DNA from: Yamagishiella unicocca
Taxonomy: Eukaryota > Chlorophyta > Chlorophyceae > Chlamydomonadales > Volvocaceae
Assembly: GCA_003116995.1 (NCBI GenBank)
Contig: BDSL01000031.1
Span: 434,001 to 498,000, forward strand
DNA length: 64,000 nt
Direction of reading: 5' to 3'
Shown here: piece after piece, positions 12,401-23,942 of the stretch
Numbering within the stretch: the first letter of the stretch is position 1
Layout: the number at the start of each line of letters is the position of its first letter
Notes under the pieces: generated by a model
Told to the model about the DNA's origin: nothing
What the model saw: only the letters and a program-made list of their open reading frames with translations
Databases searched by the model: none
Position numbers and translations under genes: made by a program

Positions 12401-13185
12401 GCACGCGTGAGCTCCAGCATCCAGCCTATTAGCAGCCGCCGGTCCGCGAGAGCGCTGTCCGGCCAGCCGCAGTAGCCGCGGGCTACGACGTGAGGGCTGC
12501 CATACTGCTGCTGGTGCGGGTGCTCCGACAATAGGCGCAGCGGCGGAGCGCCCATATAGGCGAACGGGAGCACCTCGCTGGCGCATAGCGGCGGTGCGTA
12601 GACAGCGCCAGGAAGGGCCACCTTATCATTGCCATAGAGCTCAAGTTGGCTTTCGAGGTCGGCCCTGTTGGAAAAACGGGAGCGAAGTGGTGAGTAGGCC
12701 TGACTGAGCGATTGCGACAGTTGAGGGACGGAAACGCCTGCGGGCACGCGCCCTGGGACTGCACGCAAATCCCGATCACCTTATGAGATCACGCACGTCC
12801 ATTTCCTTGGTTGCGAGGGGGGTAGGCGCCTCTCCAGCCAACGCCAGGCCAGGATGCCGCTCTGTTCCGTACGGGTCCTCGCAGATGTCCTCGCAGATTT
12901 CAGTATCCTCGTAGGCCATGTCCTCACTGCATTCCAGACAGTCCGTGCTCGACGACAACGACCACGCCTCCTCCATTGAGCTGGCAAGTGATGTGTTCGA
13001 CGCGCGAGCATCGCTGCATGCTGCATCATTCTGAAAGCAAAAAACCATTTCAATGTTGCATCGCTGGATTGCATGGCCCATGTTAGCCACCCAACGATTG
13101 GGCTCAGCCCCTTAAACCTCCTAACATAACCGCATATGCTTCTTACCTGGCACCATGCCCCTGCGCGCGTCCGCGCGTTTGACAT
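9442..13185 (-). CDS. D-type cyclin with LxCxE motif and Gln/Tyr repeat tail
   Basis: Seven exons with continuous phase: 13147-13185, 12780-13030, 12322-12664, 11780-11824, 10753-10824, 10115-10405, 9442-9969, giving about 522 residues. ATG at 13185, TAA at 9442-9444. Residues 45-49 read LECSE, an LxCxE retinoblastoma-binding motif in the acidic N-terminus, as in plant and algal D cyclins. The cyclin box starts near residue 170: RRLLIGWMLELTR, then LLDRYLAAC, then the LLALACVSVAMKFEE segment with the conserved KFEE. A second fold begins at MEWLLLQAVDWR (residues about 255-266). The C-terminus is a Gln-rich tract that becomes a YQQQ repeat. D cyclins bind and activate a CDK that phosphorylates the Rb homologue, setting commitment to division. 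The subtype within the algal CYCD family cannot be assigned without alignment. Confidence 0.9.
9446..9525 (-). repeat. 12-bp tandem repeat coding YQQQ
   Basis: On the plus strand the unit is a GGTACTGCTGCT permutation, about six to seven copies with single-base variants. It encodes the Tyr-Gln-Gln-Gln tail of the cyclin on the minus strand, next to a longer Gln/His-rich run. Confidence 0.9.
10820..11055. repeat. G-rich simple-sequence region (GGGAGCGGGAGG-type)
   Basis: Purine-only GGGAGC, GGGAGG and GGGAGACGG blocks in the intron between cyclin exons 4 and 5. It directly abuts the exon at 10824, so the exon 5 acceptor is CCCGCTAG within a C-rich minus-strand tract. G runs of this density could form G-quadruplexes. 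Confidence 0.85.
11228..11512. repeat. TG/TATG microsatellite region
   Basis: TGTGTATG and TGCGTG variants spanning almost 300 bp inside cyclin intron 4. The motif GTTAATTGCCGCGGTGTG appears twice (11271-11288 and 11476-11493), which suggests an internal duplication. Confidence 0.85.
12923..12937 (-). other. LxCxE Rb-binding motif codons (L-E-C-S-E)
   Basis: The five codons of residues 45-49 of the cyclin lie in exon 2 within a Ser- and Glu-rich segment. LxCxE is the established docking motif for retinoblastoma-type pockets. Confidence 0.85.
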
Positions 13186-13412
13186 GTGTACCAGGGGCTG
13201 GTTGATCAGATAATGTGCTGACAGCGCGCGCGCCTTAGGAGGATCAGAGCCTAGAACTGAGTGTACCGCCGCTTTCGTTGAGCTTCCCCTCAGCCACTAC
13301 GTGTGCACCAACATCGGCGTATTACAATGCCTCTATAGTTGAAGGCAAATGAAGTATACATTTCCTTACCTTGGCGTGATGAGGGCGGCGGCAGCCGCGC
13401 TTTAATACGGTT

Positions 13413-13766
13413 GTGCCGTACGGTTCCCCCAAAGCCCTAGATACGTCCGACGTGAACGCAGTTGCCCGAAGTAACGAATGTGCGATATCGAGGTTGCTCG
13501 ATAACTTGCAGGATGCCTTTCGGTTCGATCAAGTGCTGGCGTTAGCCACGAACTGCCACGAATCAGAAGTCTTCGGCAAAATTGATGCCGACCAAATTGA
13601 TGTGTCCATACCGAGCTTAATGTTAAGATGTAACTCAGGCCATCACATGTTTAATTCGGTTTGGCCGTACGAACCCATTCCCGGACTACTCCACGCCGAC
13701 GCGCGTCGCAGCCAAATCGAGGAATGGCGAGGGAAGACAACGGTATATGTTCATTTGCCGACATAA
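13413..13766 (+). other. Unassigned 117-codon ORF
   Basis: The frame has no low-complexity sequence and contains segments such as SRLLDNLQDAFRFDQVLALA. It lies 230 bp upstream of the cyclin start on the opposite strand. The initial codon follows no clear context, and no domain is recognised. A frame of this length by chance is quite possible in this composition. Confidence 0.15.
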
Positions 13767-16130
13767 TCGGCAACACATGGCCTCGTGTCTGATAGTACTT
13801 TACGTCACCCGGGTATCGGCTGGGGTCTCCGGGGACTGATCTATGGTCTGGATGACACCCCCAACCTCCAATGCGGACGGTGCAAGGAAAGCCCCTCCAC
13901 CTCCATACGCGAAAGCCATACACAGAAACACTTCAAACCGTGACGGGTCGACCCGGATTGGCGGTGCATGGAGCTTTCTGGCCTTAGGGATGCACCCGGA
14001 GCCTTGCGGCGTGACTTCAATTATAACCAGTGAGGGATTTGGGGGAAGATAGGGTGTATTGCTGCCCCTGTTTACCAGAGATGCCTAGGGCCTTGCCTTG
14101 TTACCCAAATACGCGGTCCGAACCCTTTCCCCCTCTCGCAGTCCTCCCTCCAGGAAACAATACTCGCATTGGGGGGTTTCGAGGAAGACCCGTGGGGAGG
14201 GCGGGGAGGATGGGGGAGAGAGGAGTTCTCGGGCTGGTGGCCTTGGGTTTGGGGGCGTGCTTCCGGAAGTAGATGCTTGTAGGCGTTACTCTCCGCACAC
14301 CTTCTGCCGGCCATCCTCGTTTGAAGCATGGTCTGAGGTTGGGAGATTGATCCATCGGTGGTGCCTGGCGTCACTTCCTTAAGTAGGCGACGCAGTGGAT
14401 TAAGTGTAAGCCAGGGAACAACGGAAATAAGGGACAGCCCCAAACCTCCCGAACTCGTCGCGCCCTGAGAAGGGGCCAGCCAGGCCGTTCATTTTTGAAC
14501 AATTAACATTTGAATCTGATAAATATCCATAGGCTATGACGCCATTAGGGTGGTTCAGGGTTTGGGCGGATGTGCGAGGAAGCGATACGGAAGGTCAACG
14601 CCGCACGCCAGTCAAAGTAAAAAACGTGACCGACCCGCGTCCTACCGCACGCAGCACGATAGCCGTGCTATATTTGTGTTTGATTTTTCTGGTTTCGCGG
14701 GTGGTGTTGGAAATCTGGCCGCCCGCGCGTGGTCCGTTGCGCGTTGAGATTTCGGTCCTGTGTCGTCCAAAGTTGTGCACGGTTGCTGGGGGGGGGTAAG
14801 GAAATGGGAGATTAAGGTATATGTTTGTAATTCAACAATTACGGCAATTTATTATTATTATAGGAAACGCAACGCGTCCGGCATCCCGGCCTTAACGTTC
14901 GTCCCCGCTTCCCTGCTCGTCATCAGGTTCGGCAGGATTCGGCCTGGCAACGCCGGCCTCCGCCGATGACTCAACACGCCACCGCAATAAGCGTCACATC
15001 ATTAGCTTGCCAGGAAAAAAGTTGTATAGCGTTAACATAGCGTTGCCAGCCTATCATCAAGAATTATCTCGTCGACATTGTAACCGTCAATTAAGATTCG
15101 TTGACAAACTCTGTGGCAATGGCAGGCGATGCCCTACAAAGTGCCTGCAGAGAAAGCATAAACCAGCCTCAATCACGTCCTATCGCTGCTTTACAGCAGG
15201 CTAACGCTGGCAGATGCCTGATGTGCAGGCGTGCGCAGATGTTCACGACAGTACTTCTGTCGTCGCAGCCAAATGGACATGGGCCCCTCTCCTTGTCCAG
15301 GATTCGCTCTAGGCTTGAGGATATTAAACACTTTATTTACCTTAGGTCGACTCCTAAATTCTTGTATCTCCTCCTACTCCAACTCGTGCTTTCGATAGGA
15401 TCAGATAGGGCTAAAACGAATGGCGCAAAATCTTGAGGCAAGCAGGACGTGAATACCGTGAAGCGTGCGTTTGGAAGGTCCCTAGCATTACAGTGCGTGC
15501 GCTAAGGTATCCAGTTAGACCCAGTAGACAGATTATGTCGCATTCGAGATTCCTGAGGCAGCCTGAGGATCAAAGGGGATTGGCTTTATGTTCATTGTAT
15601 AGCAACGATATGTCACACTTTCCAATAATTTGTGCAATTCATCCGCGAAACCCAGTGTGGGCAGTGTCCGTCGGCCATCGGCCGCTCTGGCATCCAGGAC
15701 ATAAACGTTTCCCTCCTCCCTCCGTCGGGCGACTTCTACCTTTGCTCCATGATCCGCCTCGTCGCTGGCTACGGGAGATGCCTATTATACAGCGAATTAG
15801 CCAAATAATTGTGTTGGCATGGTGGCCTGGAGGGCCCCCATCGGCCCTCGAAACCATTGCAGGTCTAGGGGCAAGGTCCTGCAGGCCCGGCGACCGAAGT
15901 TCACACACAGGTAGTGGTCTGGTCTGGTGCGCGCAGTCATTTCATCTGTTATGCAGCGCTGCTCTCCTCCGTTGCAGCTCAGCGTCCCTGACTAGCGCTA
16001 GCAGCTGGTTGGGAGCGATGCGTCCTCTCACCCTACTGGTCTGGAGGCCACCTTGGCAGCATTCATCCCAGCGCTCTCAGGCGACTAGCAGGCAAGCAGG
16101 AACCCCGCAGGCCCCCGTACTCACCTCCCA

Positions 16131-17095
16131 ATGTGCCCGATGTGCCCGATGGTTCTACCTCTTGGTCTGGAACCCGCTGTAACCGTTATAACAACCTCTT
16201 CATCCACCTCCCCCGACACGACGCCTTCTCTGCAACCCGCCCCACATGTCCTCGCGTTGGCAACTCCGTCTTACCGCCCCCTGTTTTGTCACAAAACTGA
16301 CTCTTTTTGGATCGGCCTGGACCACTGACCAAACATACAAGAGCTAGACGCCGTGCGAGCAGGGGCTTGGGGGGGGGGGATTTGAGGAGCGGACAGCCCA
16401 GAGGGCGTGGCCAGCGAGGAAAGTTCAACGCGCGTCGTTTAGTTGGAAAGCATCCAGGCTTTTGGTCGCTGCTGAGCCACGTGCTGGAGGCTTTGAAACG
16501 CAATGATCGGCCCAAATAACGAATACCATTACGGGCACGCAGGACGGGCACACGGGATGGAAGCACGGGACGGAACATTTTGTCACACAGGCCTCGGCGG
16601 GCAATTAGATTGCCTTATTTCGGTGATATTACTCATATTAGCAGACAAATCCCCGAATTACGAGAATATTATTACAAATTTGCAGTACAACGCTAATGCT
16701 CAATATAAATAAGCCTAGACGAACTCAGCCTAAGAAGGGGGGCCATGTCCGTGGCCTCTCAGTTATTGCAGACTTTGGACGTGCGGGGTGGGAGATAAAC
16801 GGCCCGCACCGTGGGTTCGTATAAGAGGTTGCATTTTCGGTGGCGTCTCTGTGCCTTTCGGGGCTTTCCTGTGATCTTCGGGGCGTCTGCTGGGTTCAGC
16901 CCCATGCGCTGGCAGGGCCATACGCCGTAAGCACGTGTGCCGGAATGGCACGATGTGACTAACACCCTGAACTTCCCAACCTCGTCCCTGTGACATGCCT
17001 ATTTTCACCGTTCGCTATTTTAGTCATAATGATTAAATGCCACGATGTCCGCCAGCCGGGTCGAGCCCAGGACAAGAGGTGCAGCCCTGTGCTGG
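16131..17095. mobile_element. Repeat fragments of two dispersed families
   Basis: 16131-16190 (read minus) belongs to the GGTTCCAGACC family. 17046-17095 (read plus) belongs to the second family, with a core like ATGTCC-CAAGCCCGGGCGA-CC-AGGACAAGAGG. The DNA between is AT-richer and has no ORF worth naming. Whether the two fragments belong to one insertion is unclear. Confidence 0.4.
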
Positions 17096-19425
17096 CCGTG
17101 CACTACATGACATACGTTGTTGTAATTGTTACATAAGTGTTTCAGCAGCCGCTCTGCATCGTCGTGGTTGACTGCCGGTTCACCGCGTCCCATCGGCACA
17201 GCTTAGGAGCTCACGGGCTCTCGTCCAACTACATCTTGCAAGCATGACTCACCAATCGGAAGTGCGAAGATTGGTGCTCAGCAGCAATTTTTGTTTGTTT
17301 CGTAGGGTTTTGTTCAGTCGGCCAATGAGCGAGCCCGACGCTGTCGCAGCGGCCCAGATGCGGCCACCCGAGTCGATCCCTCCCACCTTCCCTCCTACCG
17401 CAATCTAGCAGCAGCAAGGAAGTGCAGCGGGGGCGTAACCGGTAACGCAAAGAATTACATGGCTATTGTCCCGGTCCAGGGTGCGGTGGCCTTTGACAGC
17501 TTGGCGGTCCTGACTAATGCCCTGTCGTGCCCTGGCACCGGCAGAAACCCCCGGAGATCAACCGCGTGCGTCGATCCACAGGCCAGATTGACTGCCTGCC
17601 TGTCTCCTTGCCTCTCTTGCCTCGATGTGTGCCTGCCTGCCAGGTTCTGCCTGTCTGCCTACCTGTCTTCCTCCTCGTCTGCATGCATGCATCGGGCGTG
17701 AGGGCATGCGGGGCCCCATGCCAAGCCAGGGGGGGGGCCTCAAACGCCAGGCCAAGGACTCCAGAACGGTAGCCTGCATAGTGATGCTTGCAATGGCGCC
17801 ATGCAGCTTTTCTTGCAGCTTACAAAGTCCTGCGTTCACCCTCTGGAGCACCTTGGACCGTGAAGCCACTAGGTCATTCATTCGGTACTTTGGTTCCTTG
17901 ACGCGCGTTGCCCCTTCCCTCCAATTAGGTATGTGCATCGCGCGCAGCATATGGCTAGGTTTAGGGTTTAGCGGGGCTTTTGTTTGGGCGAGGAAGCTGA
18001 AAAGAATGTCTGTCAACCGAACAACGGGTCACGATTTGGTCCTATGGCAGCGCCAAGCGTCTGTGTAAACGTCACCTGCCCTGTACCTTCTCATGGCCAT
18101 CGGTTGTTGCTACGCGGAAGCCCCTCAAATGGAAATACCGTACAGTCGAACCTAGGCGTTTCGCATCCCCACTGGCACTCTCTGGTAGGCGTCCCGTTGC
18201 TTAACAGAAACGTGTTCGGTTTTTGCTTTTGTTTGGGAACCGGCTGTCAGCCTGGCTGCTAAAACAACACACAATGATTGACCACCAAGTAGAAGACGTG
18301 CTTGCGTCCGTAAAACCGAGCGCTTTCGGTTTATGATTTCCTGCACTCGCGGTGTACGGGACGTGCGCTGGCGACCTGCAGTCGCAAACAGGTCAAGGCG
18401 CTGAGCTGATTGTCGAGGAAGGCCGGATCCCAGGGATTAAGGGGTGTCGGAGTGAGGCGAAGTGTGTGCGGGGAAACGTGTGCATCGGGGCCTGACCCGA
18501 GCTGCAAGCCGCTGACCGCGTTCTGTAACCTTCGAATGCTCCCCCAACCTGCCAGCACCCTACTAGTGCCACCAACGCATAATGACCTCTCTGCCCTAAA
18601 ACCCTCACCACTTCTAGGTGGCCCTAACGTTCCACCTGGCACCACAACAGCGTATTACGAAACACGGTACAACACGGGTGCCGGTGCCATCGACTGGGAG
18701 TCCTTCCGCAAGGGCGCACTTACAGTCCATGCGAAAACCGAATCACGCCCCTTGGCACCGGACACCACATCAGCACAATCAGCACCAAAAGCTCGCCCCC
18801 GGTTACGGCGTTTCATCTCTTCGCATCCAGCCAGCTGCCCCACTTAGCTCATACCTCAGCCCGCGAACTGCAAGAACCTCCAAGGGCCCCCGAGGTCCGT
18901 CACCTGCTAGACCGTTTCTCCCCCAGTGAATAGGAGTCCGCGTCTGACAGCGTTTGTCGCGCAGTGCTGCGCTGCGTCAGCGCTCCTGACGCCTGAAAAC
19001 GCATACCCGACTGAACCATGAGCGCGAGATACACTTTTGCCACAATTTTGGAGGAACCAGAATCTAGCTGTCGTTCCACCTCTTAAGGCCCTTTTCCAGG
19101 AGACCAGGACCATACAGTAAATAAGTTGTTACGGTTGTCATTGGGTAATATAGGCATTTGCCTGGGCTACTGAACATACAGCGGGGTACCGACACCGGTA
19201 CTCATGTTGCCATCCGCTTGCCATCCTCCGTCATCATCCATAGCCCACTATGCCCTGCACTGGACCATTGGGCACTATTCAGCACCCCCGTGATATGTAT
19301 GTGACCCAATTGGACATGAACTTTGTTTCAACTGCAGAGCGCGCACTGCCTGGTCATCAATCATTTACATAATATGCAGGTATCCTCGAAGTAAGCACAA
19401 ATAATTACTTAGTTTGGCGAGGTTC

Positions 19426-22400
19426 ATGGCACCTTCGCCATGCGGAAACGCTCTTCAATCGCCACACCGCAAGGCGACTTGGCAGGGCTTAATGATGGAA
19501 ACACGGCGCTGCAATGAACAAATTACAGCTAAACTCCGCAGCCCAACATCGCCCTCCTGCCACGCCTTTCCGACGGCAAGCAGTCGGCCAACACGCTACC
19601 TGTCATGGCACGGGACGCGCTGCCGCCGCGCCGCAGCTCGCGCTATCCATCCCTCGTTCAACGAAGGGGGCCACATCGCGGACTGCCATGGGAGCATGAG
19701 GGGAAGTGGGCTGGGGCTGGGTGGCTCGCGCAGCGCAGCCGGCGGCAGACGGACCGCCGCGCTAGCTGCTGTGGCTGCGACTTCCGCCGGCCCTCACCAC
19801 CACCCCGCCGAGGAGTGCCTTAACCCCAACGAGTCGCCAATTGACCTGGGCGCCACAGCGGTGAGCCACCGCTCCCATCTTGACAGCAAAGTGGAGGGTC
19901 GTAGCAGCGCCCGCACCCGAATACGCATCAGACAGAGACGACGGCCGCCTTCCTTCTTCCCCCTTACCCCGCACCTATGCGCACAAGCTGATGACACGCT
20001 CAAATGCCATCTCCATTCCTTCGGTACCCCCCAACTTCCCAACTACCTAACCCACCGCCGGGACTCCCGGGTGCCGCACAGTTGCTCCTCGCCTTGGAGG
20101 AGCTACAGCGCCTGTACGACATCCCTTTGGTGGCGCCGCGCACTTTCCAACGCGTCAGCGCGCAGCGCCGGCTGCGGGCGGCAGTACCGGCAGCAGTACC
20201 GGCAGCAGTACCGGCAGCAGTACCGGCAGCAGTACCGGCAGCAGTACCGGCAGCAGTACCGGCAGCAGTACCGGCAGCAGTACCGGCAGCAGCAGCCACC
20301 ACGGAACCGGCTGTGGGCGCAGGTGCTGGGGCGGCAAGGGGCGCATCCCCGGGAGGGGCAAGGGCACCAGCGGCTACCGACCCGTGGGGCGGTGTCTCGG
20401 GTTACCTGGCGGTTGGCTTAGTACGACAGCGCCAGCCTCCACCACCACCACTGCCGCAGCAGGAGCTGCAGCAGTGGGCACAGCGGCAGCCTCAAAGGTG
20501 GGAGGGTGAGCGGGGGGTGAGCAACAGAGGCAGCAGCGGCGCACAGGAGGGCGCCGCAGCGGCGGCGGAGCTGGCGGCGGCAGTGGAGGCAGCGGAGGGG
20601 GGCGGTGCTCCCGAGTTGTGGGGCGGCGATCCGGGGGATCTCCGTCTGTTGCCCTCTCACCGTCTTGGGGGCCTGCTGGGCGAGTGCGCGTCCCGGAGCG
20701 TGCCGCTGCGGCTGTCGGCACTGCAGGTGGGTTGGGAGGGAGGCGGGGGCGGCCTGGGTTGGGGAGGCGGGGGCCCAGCCGAGCGGCCGAAGGTGGGTTG
20801 GAGAGGGAGGCTTGAGGAGGGCGGATGTGGTTGCGGCGTGATCCTGCCATCCAGGTCGTGCGGCAGCAACATGGTACCGGGAGGGCTAGGGACTGAGACT
20901 GCAGTGAGGAAGGAGCTGCCCACCTCCCGGCAGCCCGCCTTCCCCTTCGCCTATCCAAACCCTCCCCTCCGCCGGTCCAAACCTTCCTAACCAACCGGGT
21001 AGGGTTTCCTGCTCTCCTGTGTCGGTCTACGAGGTTCCTGTCTTATCCCTCCGGCCCTCGCCTGCCCCAACCAACCTGCAGTCGTACCTGGATGAGGTGT
21101 CGCGGCGGGCTTCGGAGCTCCCCGCTGAGGCCCTGGTATCCTCCCTGGAGGGGCTGTTGGCGTACAGCTACAGGCCGCGGCTGGTGGGCTCGGTTTCGGA
21201 GCCGGCGGCGGGGTCGAGATCCCCGGCTGATACCGGGCACCGACCCGCCGTACGATCGTCCACAGCGTACGGACGGACCCCGACGGCGACGACGCATTCA
21301 TTGTGGGCGGAAACGATCCTAGCGGCTCTGTTGACGCCTCGATCTGACGTGGCGGCCGCGGCGCCGGCGGCGGCGGGGCCCACAGCCTCGGCCTTAGCCG
21401 CAAGCCGCGGCGGCGGTGGCGGCGCCAGCCGCGCCCCTGCCCCGGCCCCGCGCCCTCGGGCTTCGTCCCTGGCTCCCGGCCGCGTGGTGCGGCTGCTCAG
21501 CCTGCTGCCGCAGCTCGAAGTACGGCCGCCGCAAGGCTGGGTGCCGGCCTTCCTGGAGTGTACGACGCACGTGCTGGTGGGTTTGAGCGGTGCCCAGCTG
21601 TGTGTGCTGCTGCAGGCGCTGGCGGATGTGGGCGCGGAGCCCACCTCCCGATGGTGGGTGGCCGTGCTGGACGCATGGCAGGCGGCGGGGCGGAGGGAGC
21701 CCGGCTCGCAGCCGCCGCCCGCGACGCGGCAGGCTATCGGCGCCGGTTTCGGGGCCGGGTACGACGGTAACGGCGGCGGCGATGGAGGCCAGGCGGAAGA
21801 CGGCGGGACGGCTTCGGAGCTTCAGTGCGCCGTGTTGCACTACGCGGCGCGCCTGCTGGCGTTACAGTCGGGACGGGCACAATCGGCGGCTCTGGCGGCA
21901 CGGTTCGCTTCGTGGGCCGAGGAAGTCCTGTACGGCACAGCACGGGAGCTGCTGCCCCAACTGGCAGCAGCAGCAGCAGCGGCGGCAGGCGGCTCGGAAG
22001 GTTTCGGAGCGGGTGGAGAAGACGAGGGTGGCGCAGGAGGCGGTGCGGCGGCAGGGCGCCTGGCGGCGCAGCCGGCGGCGGTTGAAGGACCGGAGCAGCT
22101 GCTTGCGGCGGCGGCGGCGCCGCCGTCCCCGCTCGCGGTGGCCAGGGCCTTGACAGCGCTGCCCGTCGTCTTACCCCGCGCATGGGCCTGGGCGGCGGAG
22201 CCCGCGGGTGTGTGTTTTACACGCGTCGTGCCGGTAGAGTGGTAGCCGTGACCCGTTGACAACGGCATGTTCATTTCTCGCACTACTGCCACATGAACAA
22301 CCACCTGCGACATGAACAACCACCTGACATGAACAACCACCTGACATGAACAACCACCTGACATGAACAACCACCTGACATGGACAACCACCTGACATGA

Positions 22401-23925
22401 ACAACCACCTGACATGAACAACCACCTGACATGGACAACCACCTGACATGGACAACCACCTGACATGAACAACCACCTGACATGAACAACCACCTGACAT
22501 GGACAACCACCTGACATGAACAACCACCTGACATGGACAACCACCTGACATGGACAACCACCTGACATGAACAACCACCTGACATGAACAACCACCTGAC
22601 ATGAACAACCACCTGACATGAACAACCACCTGACATGAACAACCACCCGACATGAACAACCACCCGACATGAACAACCACCTGACATGAACAACCACCTG
22701 ACATGAACAACCACCTGACATGAACAACCACCTGACATGAACAACCACCTACCTGACGCGGTTCGCAGGACGAGGGCGGGGCGTGCTGGCGGTGCTGGTG
22801 GCGGCGCTGGAACCGCACCTGAGGAGCCTTCCTGTGGAGCTACTGGTGGGGGTGCTGAGGGGTGAGTGGGGGGGTGGTGGATGGGTTCAGTGAGGCGGCG
22901 AGATGCGCTTGGGGTTTCGGAGCCCTGTCACGCAGCGGGCGAGGGGGTTGCTGTCCCGGCTCCGAAACCCCGTCATTCATGGCGGCAGCCCCACACCTCG
23001 CGACCCTCAGCATCACAGCCAGGGTGCCAGTGGCCGGAAACCTCTAGCTGCTAGCTAGGTGCAGCTCGGAGCCGAGGGGCACGAAGAAAGGGACGGAAAG
23101 TAACGGAGATGGCCGAAGGAAGCGCATACACGTCTCATGGGCGAACCGTGCCTCCCGGCACCCCCTCCCACACACCCAGCTCTCCAACTCACTCTCCCAG
23201 GTAGTGCTGCCTGTACTCCTGGGTCGGTCCACCGGACTAGCCACCCACCCACCCACCCACCCACCCACCCACCCACCCACCCACCCACCTATCCACTCTT
23301 GCAGGCTTCTCAGACAGCCAACTGCACCCTGGTCCCCGCTTCCTGCGGCTGCACGCGCTGGTGCTCAAGAACCGCAGCGGCGAGCTGGCGGCGGGGCAGC
23401 TGCTGCAGGTGAGACGGTGGGTGCGCCAGGGACGGTGCTGGCTGTGGACCCGTGGGTCGGAGCCAGCTGACGGGGCCACAGCCACTTCACCGGCTCCGTT
23501 GGGAAATTCGTCGGGCAGCAACAGCAGGGCCCCTCCCGCCCCCGCACCTCCTCTGCTCCCGCCCCCTCCACCCCCTCCACCACCGTCCCGCGCTCCGCCC
23601 CCTTCCGCCGCATCCATCGCAGGCGGCTCAGCACTACCGCCAGCTGGGCCTGATGCCGAAGGGTGCGACAACACGGCGGCGGGGGGCGGGTACCTGTTTA
23701 ACAAGAACTGCCTAGCTAGTTGGGGGTACCTGTATAACAAGAACTGCCTAGCTAGTGGGGGGTACCTGTATAACAAGAACTGCCTAGCTAGTGCGGGGTA
23801 CAGCTGAGGGTTCCGACCTGGTAGAGCGGCAGTGCCGGAACCAAGAGGTGGCAGCGACCCGGGTGCTAGGGTCAGTGCAGGCCTTCGAGGCCCATTGCCG
23901 CGCCCCATGGTCTTTAGGGTTTTAG
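19426..23925 (+). CDS. Ala-rich helical-repeat protein, tentatively OPR/FASTK-like
   Basis: Exons 19426-19860, 20082-20726, 21082-22207, 22769-22861, 23305-23408, 23623-23689 and 23804-23925; all six joins keep phase, giving about 860 residues. The N-terminus (residues 1 to about 60) is rich in Arg, Ser and Pro with few acids, compatible with an organelle transit peptide. Segments such as LLLALEELQRLYDIP, EALVSSLEGLLAYSYRP and GLSGAQLCVLLQALADVG followed by P--W resemble the helical pairs of algal OPR or FASTK-type proteins, which act on organelle RNA. That family call is a resemblance only; no diagnostic PPPEW or RAP motif is visible. A 12-bp repeat adds an Ala/Val/Pro run. The stop TAG at 23923-23925 falls in a telomere-like array. 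Exon 6 could instead join 24320-24579 in the same phase. Confidence 0.65.
20182..20293 (+). repeat. 12-bp coding tandem repeat (CAGCAGTACCGG)
   Basis: About nine nearly perfect units inside exon 2 of the helical-repeat gene. In the chosen frame it codes Ala-Val-Pro-Ala; the next plus frame would code Tyr-Arg-Gln-Gln and the minus strand Leu-Leu-Pro-Val. All three frames lack stops. Confidence 0.9.
22294..22745. repeat. 17-bp minisatellite, about 26 copies
   Basis: Unit CTGACATGAACAACCAC with A/G variation (AACAACC or GACAACC) in a phased pattern. It fills most of the intron between exons 3 and 4 of the helical-repeat gene. A period of 17 moves through all frames, so long false ORFs arise on the minus strand. 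Confidence 0.95.
23241..23289. repeat. CCAC tetranucleotide microsatellite
   Basis: About twelve CCAC units ending 15 bp before the acceptor of exon 5 of the helical-repeat gene, so it forms part of the pyrimidine-rich acceptor region. Confidence 0.9.
23689..23800 (+). repeat. 36-bp triplicate spanning a whole intron
   Basis: Three copies at about 23689, 23725 and 23761, each starting GGTACCTGT and containing AACAAGAACTGCC then TAGCTAGT. The intron between exons 6 and 7 is made almost entirely of these copies. Each copy starts with a usable GTACCTG donor and contains stop codons. Confidence 0.9.
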
Positions 23926-23942
23926 GATTTTAGGGTTTTAGG
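23913..23942 (+). repeat. Interstitial telomere-like array (TTTTAGGG type)
   Basis: Roughly four units of TTTAGGG/TTTTAGGA/TTTTAGGG/TTTTAGG. TTTTAGGG is the established Chlamydomonas telomere unit. Confidence 0.85.

Larger units (their letters stand above)
13186..19425. other. Lower-GC intergenic region; only weak ORFs
   Basis: Six kilobases between the divergently placed cyclin and helical-repeat genes. The longest uncharacterised frames are 13413-13766 (+, 117 codons, ordinary composition), 15433-16182 (+), 17558-18016 (-, with a lysine/leucine amphipathic stretch) and 18410-18847 (+). None has a splice partner or motif I recognise, so I do not call them genes. Repeat fragments lie at 14175-14195, 16131-16190 and 17046-17095, and a short TTTAGGG pair at 17957-17970. 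Confidence 0.4.

Noticed and set aside
15640..15825. Possible plus-strand exon reading DINVSLLPPSGDFYLCSMIR
   Set aside because: The frame looks protein-like, but there is only one, no partner exon, and a stop bounds it closely on both sides.
19794..20302. Minus-strand Ala/Gly/Thr repeat ORFs opposite the helical-repeat gene
   Set aside because: Complement of the 12-bp coding repeat and flanks; the plus strand has consistent splicing and phase.
22294..22745. CRISPR-like array
   Set aside because: Units are contiguous with no unique spacers, and the host is eukaryotic with spliced genes.
21840..22818. Three long overlapping minus-strand ORFs (153 to 302 codons) rich in VVHVRWLFMSGG
   Set aside because: They are translations of the 17-bp minisatellite. 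A stop-free unit with a period not divisible by three opens all frames. The region is an intron of the plus-strand helical-repeat gene.
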